From: Pseudomonas putida
GTDB lineage: Bacteria > Pseudomonadota > Gammaproteobacteria > Pseudomonadales > Pseudomonadaceae
Direction of reading: 5' to 3'
Assembly: GCA_041071465.1 (NCBI GenBank)
Contig: CP163498.1
Location: forward strand, 4,296,001 to 4,360,000
Length of the DNA stretch: 64,000 nt
The first letter of the stretch is position 1, and each line of letters opens with the position of its first letter. The notes beneath the pieces are model-generated. The model ran no database searches and was not told the origin of the DNA. It saw only the letters and a list, made by a program, of their open reading frames with translations. This document shows, in pieces, positions 51,101 through 58,738 of this stretch. The position numbers and the translations under genes are program-made.

Positions 51101-52602
51101 AAATCGATGCGCAACAAAACCTGCATGCCATCTTCTGCAATTTCAGATTGGACGGCTTGCCCAGCATGCCTGCGCAAGTCAGCTTCAGAGGCGTTACCAG
51201 CCTATCGATGTTGCACCTGAATCTCCTGGAAGTACCCAACAGTTTCCTGCTGGCTTTCCCCAACCTGCAAACCCTTGACCTGGGCGGCAACCTGTTGACG
51301 CGCCTACCACAACCGCTGCTGCAAATACCGCAACTACGGCATCTGAGTCTGACCCATAACCGGATTCGTCTGAACATGGAGCAAACCGCCACGTTGGCCA
51401 GTTGTACGAGCCTGGAGTCTCTCGACCTGTCCCACAATCCACTGGGGCGCCCGTTTCCGCTGGCCGGTTTGACCGAACTGCGATGGCTGAACTTGCGCGA
51501 CACACACATCACGCAATTCCCCGCAGGCGTGTTCGAGCGTGCTCAGCTGGTATCCGTTGACTTGCGGGAGAACCGCATCAGGCATATTCCGGAGCAGTTT
51601 TTCCAGATGCCCGTATGGCGTCGGCGGCGGATCCGCCTGAGCGCGAACCCGTTGGGCGAGGCCCAGATGGGGCGTTTGCGAGCCTCGCTGAGGAGCGACG
51701 TTCCTGTGGTCGACGAGGAGCAAGTGTTTCTGCGCCTGCAGCACGCGCGTGAAGTCTGGGGCGATGCGGTGGCCCCGGAGCATCGCGGCTTGATGCTTGC
51801 GGCCTGGGACTCGCTGGATGAACGGCAAGATGCCGGGCGCTTTTTCCGTGTCCTTGGGCAGCTTTTGCTGTCCGAGGACTTTCGTGTCAACGCGCGGGCA
51901 TTGGGCAATCGGGTAATGGCGTTAGTGCAGGCGATGGCCATGACGCCGGAATTGCGCCAGAACTTGCTGTCCGTGGCCAATGATGAGTGGGGGTGCCAGG
52001 ACGGTGCAACCTGGTGCTTGAGCAACCTCGAACTGAACATGCTTGTCTGGCAGGTAGAACATGCCGCTGGAGAACATAGCGAAGGCGCCTTGCTTGGCCT
52101 GGGAAGACGCTTATGGCGCCAGGATGCAGTCGACAGGTTCGCCAGCCGATGGGCAATCCAACACGCCAGGGCGCTGGAAGGCAGCGAAGTGGGGTTGGCC
52201 TTCAGGATCGGGCTAAGGGAGCGGCTTGACTTGCCCCTGCAGGTGGGGGAAATGAGCTTCCAGGCTGTTTCAGGCGTTTTGGACGCGGACCTGGCAGAGG
52301 CAGAAGCCGCTGTGCGGAACGCGGAAACCCCGGATGAGATCGCACGTTCGATGGTTGATCGTGAATTTTGGCAGGCGCACCTGGAGCGTACCCATCCTGA
52401 CCAATTCGCTGCGGTCGACTTGCCCTTCAGGCGACAGCTTGAAACGGTACTTGACGATGAAGCGCTCCTGGAGGGCGCAAAGATCGAGCAGGCGGATGCC
52501 ATTCGAGATGCGCAGCGTGCTGCACGCAGGGGGCTGATGCTGGACATGACGATTCGTGCGATGGAAGCGGGGCCCGAGGAGCTAGGCATACCGGTGCGTT
52601 GA
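48106..52602 (+). CDS. NEL-type E3 ubiquitin ligase with LRRs, paralogue 2
   Basis: 1498 residues from ATG 48106 (AAGAGG nine bases upstream; ATG 48088 lacks a site). Same plan as 19089-23270: N-terminal toxin-like region with a hydrophobic hairpin at about 395-465 (LLNLASFFVPGLGVALLAVTAW, then LVVLATTVAGVAVA), LRRs at about 1028-1188 (LQTLDLGGNLLTRLPQPLLQI, LESLDLSHNPLGRPF), and a NEL C-terminus with GCQDGATWCLSNLELNML supplying catalytic Cys1297-x-Asp, then VGLAFRIGLRERLDLPLQVGEMSFQAVSGV. Intact NEL core suggests an active ubiquitin ligase acting in a eukaryotic cell. No signal peptide or neighbouring secretion gene. Confidence 0.9.
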   Translation: MDTTPLSSAQAAIDAFQDGIIGKRLPLWLRQAPAEQLPEISMALANSLRCREQVNALLRGIESIDSFVAAGLEKALGERYGIVRNARALRFLEGRREPVINSQPVGAHLTEVVYEEKPLLEVVLRNFTAEQAQAGGQPRGNRLLVSRQGRGAPPTSIELATLCRELDLGACYQRHLDSILKPAGDARRVESQLGDTSRHAMLVDAYKARQEGKLDDSELKLMVTVCADGKLLRLAGDRVEARQLKLLGCLIEQVIVFEVIDQGVLFNTTRRVLLYVPGDPVSPWSVFDSIDKLNRELGRRFRDKAYQRFFSRFVLRRDSQAFFAQVMALFDDLAVWAFRDLEPRLHPYPQPLFNSLAQARIRQIKEDAAMIAVPVARLDREVQRQHDERLEAEGWALLNLASFFVPGLGVALLAVTAWELLGEVYHGFEAWQEGDRQAALDHLTHVATDLVVLATTVAGVAVARRIWARSACVDAMLPARLEDGTVKLWQLDLTPFQSQPPVAATGQDALGIRRLDGQAWIEMDGYDYRVTAPAGDGQWQLCPVDGHGPMLRHNGAGAWRLWSEQPSQWADRYRMFRRFGGAFSRLGDEEIDQVLLLHDLDGDDVRSLHVHAQAPSPGMLDSVLRVKLDQRIRSMIGCLRSGMPVEDVTVLEHARRLPGADGLPDQALAELAWTQRRTLLHHLYEALQPTDSPGSAALRRVFPGLHVRAAQALVKAANGVERKRLLSSGRVALGLAEAARGSLSAMRQVRVLEALYLDTPQNADLARVALGLLRYLPGSEQGVRWRLYEGYLDGPKLAQTEQGQRAFDLVHLNGSFQLLDDQGTALGAPGELFDVMALAYTDEQREAMRVGEPFSHNLRVLLGREAVSRRDEIARLLGAVRPGAVRMPLRLADGRLGYPLGGAGVSGFASRGRALRATLRDLFPWLSDVQIETLVDEARRSGHQLERVLSDLSNELTVLRNTLDTWVAQGQGEAREDRDALRQTLFNCWRRSVGVGALQIDAQQNLHAIFCNFRLDGLPSMPAQVSFRGVTSLSMLHLNLLEVPNSFLLAFPNLQTLDLGGNLLTRLPQPLLQIPQLRHLSLTHNRIRLNMEQTATLASCTSLESLDLSHNPLGRPFPLAGLTELRWLNLRDTHITQFPAGVFERAQLVSVDLRENRIRHIPEQFFQMPVWRRRRIRLSANPLGEAQMGRLRASLRSDVPVVDEEQVFLRLQHAREVWGDAVAPEHRGLMLAAWDSLDERQDAGRFFRVLGQLLLSEDFRVNARALGNRVMALVQAMAMTPELRQNLLSVANDEWGCQDGATWCLSNLELNMLVWQVEHAAGEHSEGALLGLGRRLWRQDAVDRFASRWAIQHARALEGSEVGLAFRIGLRERLDLPLQVGEMSFQAVSGVLDADLAEAEAAVRNAETPDEIARSMVDREFWQAHLERTHPDQFAAVDLPFRRQLETVLDDEALLEGAKIEQADAIRDAQRAARRGLMLDMTIRAMEAGPEELGIPVR

Positions 52603-52831
52603 CCACAACTCAGGGTAAGGGTTTACCTGGCCCTGACCAAGGCGGCTTTGGGCTATGCTCAGTCTGGGTGACGGTGGATTGTGCCAACGCCGTTGCCCTG
52701 GCTTCAGGTAGCTCGGAAATCGACAGTTACTTTTGCACCCCCCGTTCTTGTGTGAAGTGGTTTAGGCTCCTTGTCGGATTTTTCTCCGTGATCTGTAGTC
52801 ATTGGTATATCGAGACGATAAGGAGATACGC

Positions 52832-53383
52832 ATGCTCGTCCGGTCACTGACCCTCGCAACCTTGCTTGCTGTTGCCGGCCCCCTGTTTGCCGCAGACAGT
52901 GATGCGCCTTTAGCCAAGGAACTGGGTAAGGCCAGGCCGTTGGTGGTTATCGCCCCGAGCAGTGCCGACCCGACCTTGCGCGGGTTGAACAAGGCGCTCG
53001 AGGATCCGGCCACCCAGGCAGCCTTCAAGGAGCGCAACCTTGTGCTGTACAGCGTCGCCAACATGATGGGCAAGCGCGAGGACAAGAACCTCGAACAGCA
53101 GACCACCATGGCCCTGATTCGTGAACTGAAGCTGGGGGCGAGCAAGGGCACCAAGGTGATCCTGGTCGGCAAGGATGGCGAGCGGCACATGCTCAAGGAC
53201 GACGACACTGGCGAGGCCATCGACCCGCAGGTGATCTTCAAGGCAGTCGATGAACTGCCTGCCAGCGAAAAGGCGGTGGCGGCGCCCGAGCCCGTAGCAG
53301 CGGCACCGGAAGCCAAGGCCAAGGACACCAAGCCGGCCAAGCCAGCCAAACCGGCGGCCCCGCCCAAACCGCTGGAAGACTGA
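52832..53383 (+). CDS. Exported DUF4174-like protein with Pro/Ala/Lys tail
   Basis: 183 residues. ATG 52832 follows AAGGAGATACGC; the signal peptide is MLVRSLTLATLLAVAGPLFA. The central domain (ARPLVVIAPSSADPTLRGLNKALEDPATQAAFKERNLVLYSVANMMG and TKVILVGKDGERHMLKDDD) is a thioredoxin-like DUF4174 domain without a CxxC. The last 40 residues are a low-complexity AAPEAKAKDTKPAKPAKPAAPPKP linker-like tail. It precedes the EF-hand precursor gene by 174 bases and may or may not belong to that locus. Confidence 0.75.
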   Translation: MLVRSLTLATLLAVAGPLFAADSDAPLAKELGKARPLVVIAPSSADPTLRGLNKALEDPATQAAFKERNLVLYSVANMMGKREDKNLEQQTTMALIRELKLGASKGTKVILVGKDGERHMLKDDDTGEAIDPQVIFKAVDELPASEKAVAAPEPVAAAPEAKAKDTKPAKPAKPAAPPKPLED

Positions 53384-53431
53384 ACACGCATCATGGCCCC
53401 AAGGCACGTTGGGGCCAGCTGCCAGGTGTTG

Positions 53432-53447
53432 TGTATCCCACTGTATC
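53432..53447 (+). promoter_or_regulatory. Tandem TGTATC repeat upstream of the RiPP precursor gene
   Basis: TGTATC at 53432-53437 and again at 53442-53447, one DNA turn (10 bases) apart, followed by TGCGCGC. OmpR-type regulators bind such direct repeats. Related copies occur at 56192 and 58313. Site identity is inference. Confidence 0.5.
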
Positions 53448-53557
53448 TGCGCGCACGGCAGACCTACTGCCATACAAAAGCGCGCCCCACACGATACATC
53501 CACGACAAACCGCAACGGCCTAATGGCTCCACTTTCCAACCACTGTGGAGCTACATC

Positions 53558-53998
53558 ATGACTCAAGCAAAAACTACCCTCGGCCTGCTCGGCGCCGCCC
53601 TGATCGGCAGCATGGCACTGAGCAGCAGCGCGTTTGCCGTCGAACCATTGGCCCAGGGTTACCAGCTGGCATCGGCCAAGGTGGCCGGCGAGGGCAAGTG
53701 TGGTGAAGGCAAATGCGGCGCCAGCGGCAAGGTCACCCAGAGCGAAGGCAAATGCGGCGAAGGCAAGTGCGGTGACGCCTCGTTCGCCAAGACCGACAGG
53801 GACCACGATGGCAAGGTTTCGCGCGAAGAGTTCGTGGCGGTGGCCAAGGACCGTGCGGGCGACTTCGACAAGATCGACAGTAACCATGATGGCTTCATCT
53901 CCGAACAGGAAGCAGCGGATCACCTGAAGGCGATTTACCAGGCCAACGGCAAGGCCATGCCTGAAGGGCTGTTCAGCCACTTGAACAATAAGTCCTGA
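53558..53998 (+). CDS. Copper-RiPP precursor with four EGKCG motifs and two EF-hands
   Basis: 146 residues. Signal peptide ends SSSAFA (cleavage after residue 27). Two EGKCGEGKCG doublets place Cys at 48, 53, 66 and 71; this is the motif of HvfA/BufA-type metallophores whose Cys are converted by an MNIO enzyme. Then two canonical calcium-type EF-hand loops, DRDHDGKVSREE (80-91) and DSNHDGFISEQE (107-118). The MNIO and partner genes follow at 54072 and 54898. GGAG precedes the ATG. The fused EF-hand part is unusual for a RiPP precursor and may remain as part of the mature protein. Periplasmic copper binding is inferred. Confidence 0.88.
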   Translation: MTQAKTTLGLLGAALIGSMALSSSAFAVEPLAQGYQLASAKVAGEGKCGEGKCGASGKVTQSEGKCGEGKCGDASFAKTDRDHDGKVSREEFVAVAKDRAGDFDKIDSNHDGFISEQEAADHLKAIYQANGKAMPEGLFSHLNNKS

Positions 53999-54018
53999 CC
54001 TTATCCCTTGATGTGATG

Positions 54019-54051
54019 CAACGCCCCTCCTGCTGGTCAGGCGGGGCGTTG
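54019..54051 (+). terminator. Hairpin between precursor and maturase genes
   Basis: Nine-base arms CAACGCCCC and GGGGCGTTG around a 15-base loop that itself contains CCTG/CAGG. It starts 21 bases after the precursor stop and has no T run. It may protect or attenuate the transcript so that precursor mRNA exceeds enzyme mRNA. Confidence 0.6.
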
Positions 54052-54071
54052 TGCCTGTTGGAGACCTGTTT

Positions 54072-54905
54072 ATGCTTCCCGCACTGTTGAATACTGGGTT
54101 GGGCTTGCGCCGTGGCCTGTTGCCGGAACTGCTCGCCATGGCGCCGGGTGCAGTGGACTTTCTCGAATGCGCGCCGGAAAACTGGATTGCCGTGGGCGGT
54201 GCCTACGGTAAGGGGTTGGCCGAGTTGGCGGAGCGTTTTCCCATCACCTGCCATGGGTTGTCGTTGTCGTTGGGGGGGAGTGCGCCGCTGGACTGGCAGT
54301 TCCTCGACCAGATCCGGCAGTTTCTCGATCGCCACCAAGTGCGCTTGTATAGCGAACACCTGAGCTACTGCAGTGATGACGGGCACCTGTACGACTTGAT
54401 GCCCATCCCGTTCACCGATGAAGCGGTGCACCATGTGGCGGCGCGCATACGCCGGGCGCAGACGCACCTGGAACGGCGTATCGCTGTCGAGAACATCAGC
54501 TACTACGCCGCCCCTTACGCTGCGATGAGTGAACTTGAATTTATTCGTGCAGTACTCGATGAAGCCGACTGTGACCTGCTGCTGGACGTCAACAATGTAT
54601 TCGTCAATGCCTGCAATCACGGCTATGACGCCCGGGAATTCCTTGAAGGCTTGCCCCGGGCGCGGGTGACCTGCATGCACATTGCCGGTCATTACGATGA
54701 GGCCCCGGACCTCAAGGTCGACACCCATGGGGCGCCGGTCAAGGAAGATGTCTGGGCACTGTACGCGTTCGCCTGTGAACGCTTTGGGGTGCAGCCGACC
54801 GTGCTCGAACGTGACTTCAACCTCCCCCCACTGGCACAGCTGCTGGAGGAGACAGCACGTATCCGTGACATGCAGCGTAGCTGGGGAGGGCAGAGGCATG
54901 AATGA
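54072..54905 (+). CDS. bufB: MNIO (DUF692) RiPP maturase, BufB/HvfB type
   Basis: Multinuclear non-heme iron oxygenase expected to modify the Cys of the EGKCG motifs in the upstream protein. ATG 54072 follows GGAGA. The TIM-barrel has all likely metal ligands: [54 protein letters not shown] and LERDFNLPP. 277 residues, the usual size. It overlaps the next gene by 8 bases, as expected for a maturase and its partner. Known relatives form oxazolone/thioamide or thiooxazole groups that bind copper. Confidence 0.92.
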
Positions 54906-55593
54906 GACCTTGCGCGAACAGCAATACGCCTTGGCTCGCCACCTGCGCGACCCGCTGCGCAATGCTCCGCCACCTGGCGCGCAAGCACGGCGCCTGAAGA
55001 TTTACCGGGAGTTATTCTATGGCGCCATCGAAGGCTTGCTGGCCGGCAGCTTTCCTGTCATGCGCCAGGCCCTGGGCGAGCAACGTTGGCATGTGCGGGT
55101 GCGTGATTTCTATGCCAACTACCGTAGCCAGACACCGTTGTTCACCGAGATTGCAGAGACGTTCGTCGATTACTTGCAAGGCGTGCAGCCGGATGCGCCC
55201 TGGCAGTTGGAACTGGCGCATTACGAGTGGATCGAGACGCAGCTGTACCTGAGCGATGCCGAGGATCCGCTGCATGATCCTGCGGGTGACCTGCTGGCTG
55301 GCGAGCCGCTGTTGTCTTGCGTGGCGCGGGTGCTGGCCTACCGGTGGCCGGTTGAGCGCATCAGCGCCGATTACCAGCCAACGGTTGCGCCAGAGGCGCC
55401 GACCTTGCTGCTGGTTTATCGCGATGCGGGGTTGCAGGTGCGCTTTGCGCGGTTGGCACCGATGGCGTATCGGTTGCTGGTGGAGCAGGGGCGTGGACGG
55501 GAGCGGTTGCAGGCGTTGGGTGGGGATCTGGAGCAGGGGCTGGGGTTGCTCCAGGGGATGCGCGAAGCGGGCATCATTGTCGGCACGGTTTGA
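54898..55593 (+). CDS. bufC: DUF2063 RiPP maturation partner, BufC/HvfC type
   Basis: 231 residues. The N-terminal DUF2063 domain ([47 protein letters not shown]) is the family's hallmark; it is thought to recognise the precursor and present it to the MNIO. The C-terminal half has [18 protein letters not shown] and LLRVYRDAG-like strands. The start overlaps the maturase gene (ATGAATGA), so the two proteins are made together. A hairpin follows at 55601. Confidence 0.9.
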
Positions 55594-55600
55594 GAGCATT

Positions 55601-55620
55601 GGGGGCGCAAAAACGCCCCC
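55601..55620. terminator. Hairpin between convergent bufC and doxX-type genes
   Basis: Seven-base arms GGGGGCG and CGCCCCC with loop CAAAAA. No following T run in either direction. Confidence 0.55.
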
Positions 55621-55626
55621 GCGATA

Positions 55627-56109
55627 CTACTTGCTGAACCGCATCCTGAGCCAATGATCCAGGCTCAAGCGCCCGGCGCCCTTGAGCAGCAGAGGCAGCA
55701 ATGCAACCAAGTAGATCAGCGGCAATTTGTAATTGCCAAAGCCCTGGTCGGTAATCGCATACCCCTGCGCCAGCTCAGCCAAACCTGACCAGTGCGCCGG
55801 CCAATGCACCGCCGCAATCGCTACTACGGTCACGACCATCAAGCCAAAGGAAGCCAGCCGGGTACCCAGGCCCAACAACAGCAGCAACGGCAGCACCAGC
55901 TCCGCCCACATCGACAGCTGCCAGTTCAGCTCGACTGGTAGCAGGTTGAAGGGGAATGGGAAGCGGGTTTGCAGGTCGGCGAACCAGTTGCTGCCATTGA
56001 ACTTCTCCCAGCCGGATTCAAAAAACTCCCAAGCCAGGAACAGCCGTAACGGCAGGTCGGCGCTCCAGCTGCCGATGTGGTCGAAGGTGGTCAGGGTAAT
56101 GGCTTTCAT
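55627..56109 (-). CDS. DoxX family membrane protein, copper-RiPP partner (BufD/HvfX type)
   Basis: 160 residues from ATG 56109 (GGGAG eight bases upstream). Four transmembrane segments with [26 protein letters not shown] at the start and [38 protein letters not shown] in the middle, ending in [14 protein letters not shown]. DoxX proteins commonly accompany MNIO/DUF2063 copper-RiPP genes. Here it is convergent rather than in line. Inner membrane; exact role is unproven. Confidence 0.85.
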   Translation of the reverse strand: MKAITLTTFDHIGSWSADLPLRLFLAWEFFESGWEKFNGSNWFADLQTRFPFPFNLLPVELNWQLSMWAELVLPLLLLLGLGTRLASFGLMVVTVVAIAAVHWPAHWSGLAELAQGYAITDQGFGNYKLPLIYLVALLPLLLKGAGRLSLDHWLRMRFSK

Positions 56110-56191
56110 CAAGGTGGCTCCCGGGGCTAGTTGTGTGACCGGGAGTGTGTGGTTGTGGGGTGTCTGCAGTGTGTCGGCGGTGCGGGGGTTG

Positions 56192-56207
56192 TGTATCGGA
56201 TTGTAGG
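56192..56207 (+). promoter_or_regulatory. Tandem TGTATC-like repeat near doxX
   Basis: TGTATC at 56192-56197 and TGTAGG at 56202-56207, ten bases apart and followed by TGCGCGC, as at 53432. It lies 83 bases upstream of the doxX-type start, in the opposite orientation, and just beyond the kinase stop. Confidence 0.42.
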
Positions 56208-56217
56208 TGCGCGCTTT

Positions 56218-57504
56218 TCAGTTGAGCTCGATCCGTGCGCACAGCCCGCCACTTTCGCGGTTGCTTAGGGTCAGTCGCCCCCCCATGGCCTGGATCAGCT
56301 GGTGGGCAATGGCCAGCCCCAAACCGGTGCCACCCGTGCTGCGATTACGCGAACCCTCCACCCGGTAGAACGGCTTTAGCACTTCATCCAGTTCGCCACT
56401 GGGTATCCCAGGCCCGTTGTCGAGCACACGGATCACGGTCATGCCGCCCTCGCGGCACACTTCCAGTTCGGCAGCACCGGCAAACTTGAGCGCGTTATCC
56501 ACCAGGTTCACCAGCACTCGGCGCAGGGCATGCGGGCGGGTTTCCAGCAGGCTGCCGGTGCTGCCGTGGCGCGCCACCTGGGCGCCGCTGTCCTGATAGT
56601 CGAATACCAGGCTGTCGAGGAAGGCATCAAGGTTGACCCTGCAAGGGGCTTCGGTGCTGGTATCCATGCTGCGGGCATACGCCACGCCTTCGCGCACCAG
56701 GTGCTCCATTTCGCCTAGGTCGCTCCACAACTTGTCCTTTTCCACCCCCTCGTCCATCACCTCGACGCGCAGCTTCATGCGGGTGATCGGCGTTTGCAGG
56801 TCGTGGGAAATGGCCGCCAGCAACTGCATGCGTTCCTTGAGGTGGGCAGCGATGCGCGCCTGCAGGGCGTTGAAGGCCACCGCCGCGTAGCGCACCTCGC
56901 GGGGGCCGCTTTCATCCAGTTGCACACCGGGGCGGTCCGGGTCGAGGTTGTCCACCGCCCGGGCCAGTCGGGTGAGCGGGCCGATGGCCAGGTGCACTGC
57001 CAGCCAGGTACACAGCAACAGCACAGCCAGCTGAATCAGCAGTACCACGGGTAGCCAGCGTGCCACCGGCACCGGCGACGGGGTCACGTCGATGGTCAGT
57101 GGCGCACCGTCGGCCAGGTTCAGGTGTGCCTGGAAGTGCGCATTCGGTCCGGGGATTTCCTGGAAGGTCAGGCGATAGTCGCTGCCAATGGCCTTGACGA
57201 TCGACTCGGCGGCCATCGGCGGGTCGCTGCTGGTCATTGCTTCGCCTGTCTGGCCCTGGTCGAGGCGGTAGCGATAGGTGCGCCGTTCCAGGCGTGGCAG
57301 CCAGGCAGCACGTTCGGCTGCGGGAAGGCGGTCGAGGATGGCGACCGAAGTGGCCACGTCCTGCTCCAGGTTGTTGAGCATCATCGAGCGGCTACTGATA
57401 TAGCGCTCGTAGGCCTGCAGGCCGAACGACAGGCCGTAGGCCAGCACCAGGCCGGTGAAGAAGATCAGTGCCAGGCGCGAGGCCAGGGTACGAGGCCATT
57501 TCAT
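56218..57504 (-). CDS. Sensor histidine kinase beside the copper-RiPP locus
   Basis: 428 residues. Transmembrane helix 1 at about 10-28, periplasmic sensor to about 150, helix 2 about 152-172, HAMP, HisKA with LLAAISHDLQTPITRMKLR (His234) and HATPase with NLVDNALKFAGAAEL, DNGPGIPSGELDEVLKPFYR and GTGLGLAIAHQLIQ. Overlaps the response regulator stop by 4 bases (ATGA). The ligand is unknown; its position next to doxX suggests metal or redox sensing, by inference. Confidence 0.9.
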   Translation of the reverse strand: MKWPRTLASRLALIFFTGLVLAYGLSFGLQAYERYISSRSMMLNNLEQDVATSVAILDRLPAAERAAWLPRLERRTYRYRLDQGQTGEAMTSSDPPMAAESIVKAIGSDYRLTFQEIPGPNAHFQAHLNLADGAPLTIDVTPSPVPVARWLPVVLLIQLAVLLLCTWLAVHLAIGPLTRLARAVDNLDPDRPGVQLDESGPREVRYAAVAFNALQARIAAHLKERMQLLAAISHDLQTPITRMKLRVEVMDEGVEKDKLWSDLGEMEHLVREGVAYARSMDTSTEAPCRVNLDAFLDSLVFDYQDSGAQVARHGSTGSLLETRPHALRRVLVNLVDNALKFAGAAELEVCREGGMTVIRVLDNGPGIPSGELDEVLKPFYRVEGSRNRSTGGTGLGLAIAHQLIQAMGGRLTLSNRESGGLCARIELN

Positions 57505-58241
57505 GACAGCGACTCGAGCAATTGCACCGGCAGCGAGAACACATAGCCCTCGCTGCGCACGGTCTTGATACAGCTGGGCTCGCGGGCATCGTCGCCCAGT
57601 CGTTGGCGCAGGCGGCTGACCAGCAAGTCGATGGAGCGGTCAAAGATGTCGGCCTCGCGGCCTTGGGTCAGGTTAAGCAGTTGTTCACGGCTGAGCACCC
57701 GCTGCGGGTGGTCGAGGAACACCCGCAACAGGCGGTATTCGGCGCCGCTCAGGGCCACCAGGGTACCTTCGCTGTCGAGCAGGTGGCGGGCGGTGGTGTC
57801 CAGGCGCCACTGGCCGAAAGCAAGCAGGCGGCTGCTTTCGCTGATGGTCAGGTTGGGCGGCAGCATGCGCGTGCGGCGTAGCACGGCGTTGATACGGGCG
57901 AGCAGTTCGCGGGCCGAGAACGGCTTGGTCAGGTAATCGTCGGCGCCCATTTCCAGGCCGATGATCCGGTCGGTTTCGTCGTTGCGGGCGGTCAGCATCA
58001 ATACCGGGGTGTTGCGGTGCTTGCCGGCACGCAGTTCACGGCACAGCAGCAGGCCATCGTCGCCGGGCATCATGATGTCGAGCACGATCAGGTCGACGCT
58101 GTTGGCTTCGAGAAAGGCGCGCATCTGCCGGCCGTCGGCGACGATGCTGGTACGCAGGCCGTTCTTCTTCAGGTAGTTGCCGACCAGTTCGCGGATTTCG
58201 CGGTCGTCGTCGACGATCAGGATGTGATCGACGTGTTCCAT
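57501..58241 (-). CDS. OmpR-family response regulator beside the copper-RiPP locus
   Basis: 246 residues from ATG 58241. Receiver domain with ILIVDDD, Asp55 in LIVLDIMMPG and Lys in DDYLTKPFSA; winged helix with PQRVLSREQLLNLTQGREADIFDRSIDLLVSRLRQRLG. It is cotranscribed with the kinase and divergent from a small exported protein gene. The tandem TGTATC elements near its own promoter, near doxX and upstream of the precursor are its candidate targets. Confidence 0.9.
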   Translation of the reverse strand: MEHVDHILIVDDDREIRELVGNYLKKNGLRTSIVADGRQMRAFLEANSVDLIVLDIMMPGDDGLLLCRELRAGKHRNTPVLMLTARNDETDRIIGLEMGADDYLTKPFSARELLARINAVLRRTRMLPPNLTISESSRLLAFGQWRLDTTARHLLDSEGTLVALSGAEYRLLRVFLDHPQRVLSREQLLNLTQGREADIFDRSIDLLVSRLRQRLGDDAREPSCIKTVRSEGYVFSLPVQLLESLS

Positions 58242-58312
58242 GCGCTGCGTTCCTGTGCAAAGAGGGGATGGGCGCAGTGTACCGAGCGCGTTCGCGCTTG
58301 CCTGCGGGGGTT

Positions 58313-58347
58313 TGTATTGCAGTGTATCTGCCATGGGTACAGATACA
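58313..58347. promoter_or_regulatory. TGTATC repeat cluster between regulator and DUF2790 gene
   Basis: TGTATT at 58313 and TGTATC at 58323, ten bases apart, plus an inverted arm: TGTATCTG (58323-58330) and CAGATACA (58340-58347) form a perfect eight-base inverted repeat around nine bases. It sits in the 221-base divergent promoter region. Confidence 0.5.
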
Positions 58348-58462
58348 GCAGAAAGCACATCACCGTGTTGGGCGACACATACGGGATACCTGGCAGGCGT
58401 GAAATGGCTCTCGACCGGGGAACAACACTCCCCACACCCAAGTGTTACTCAGGAGAGATGCC

Positions 58463-58738
58463 ATGAACGTCAAGACTTTCGCCAGCGCCAGCCTGTTCGC
58501 CGTGCTCAGCTTCGGTGCCATCGCTGCCCAGGCCGCCGCTACCCCGATGCACGATGGCGGGGCCATGCAGTACCGCTACGGCGAGCACCTGGATGTGAAG
58601 AAAGTGCTGTCGGTGCAGGATGATCAGAGCAATGCCTGTGGGCTGGTGAACACCCGCATGGACTACCTTGACTCCCATGGTCAGCCACAGAGCGTGCAGT
58701 ACCGTACCTACGCCACCGGCGGTTGCCATGACAATTGA
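58463..58738 (+). CDS. Small exported DUF2790-like protein
   Basis: 91 residues. Strong AGGAGA site; signal peptide ends AQAAA. The mature part YGEHLDVKKVLSVQD, CGLVNTRMDYLDSHGQPQSVQYRTYATGGCHDN fits the DUF2790 family and keeps two Cys that could form a disulfide. Its stop overlaps the start of the thioredoxin-like gene (ATGACAATTGA), so the two are coupled. Role unknown. Confidence 0.8.
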   Translation: MNVKTFASASLFAVLSFGAIAAQAAATPMHDGGAMQYRYGEHLDVKKVLSVQDDQSNACGLVNTRMDYLDSHGQPQSVQYRTYATGGCHDN

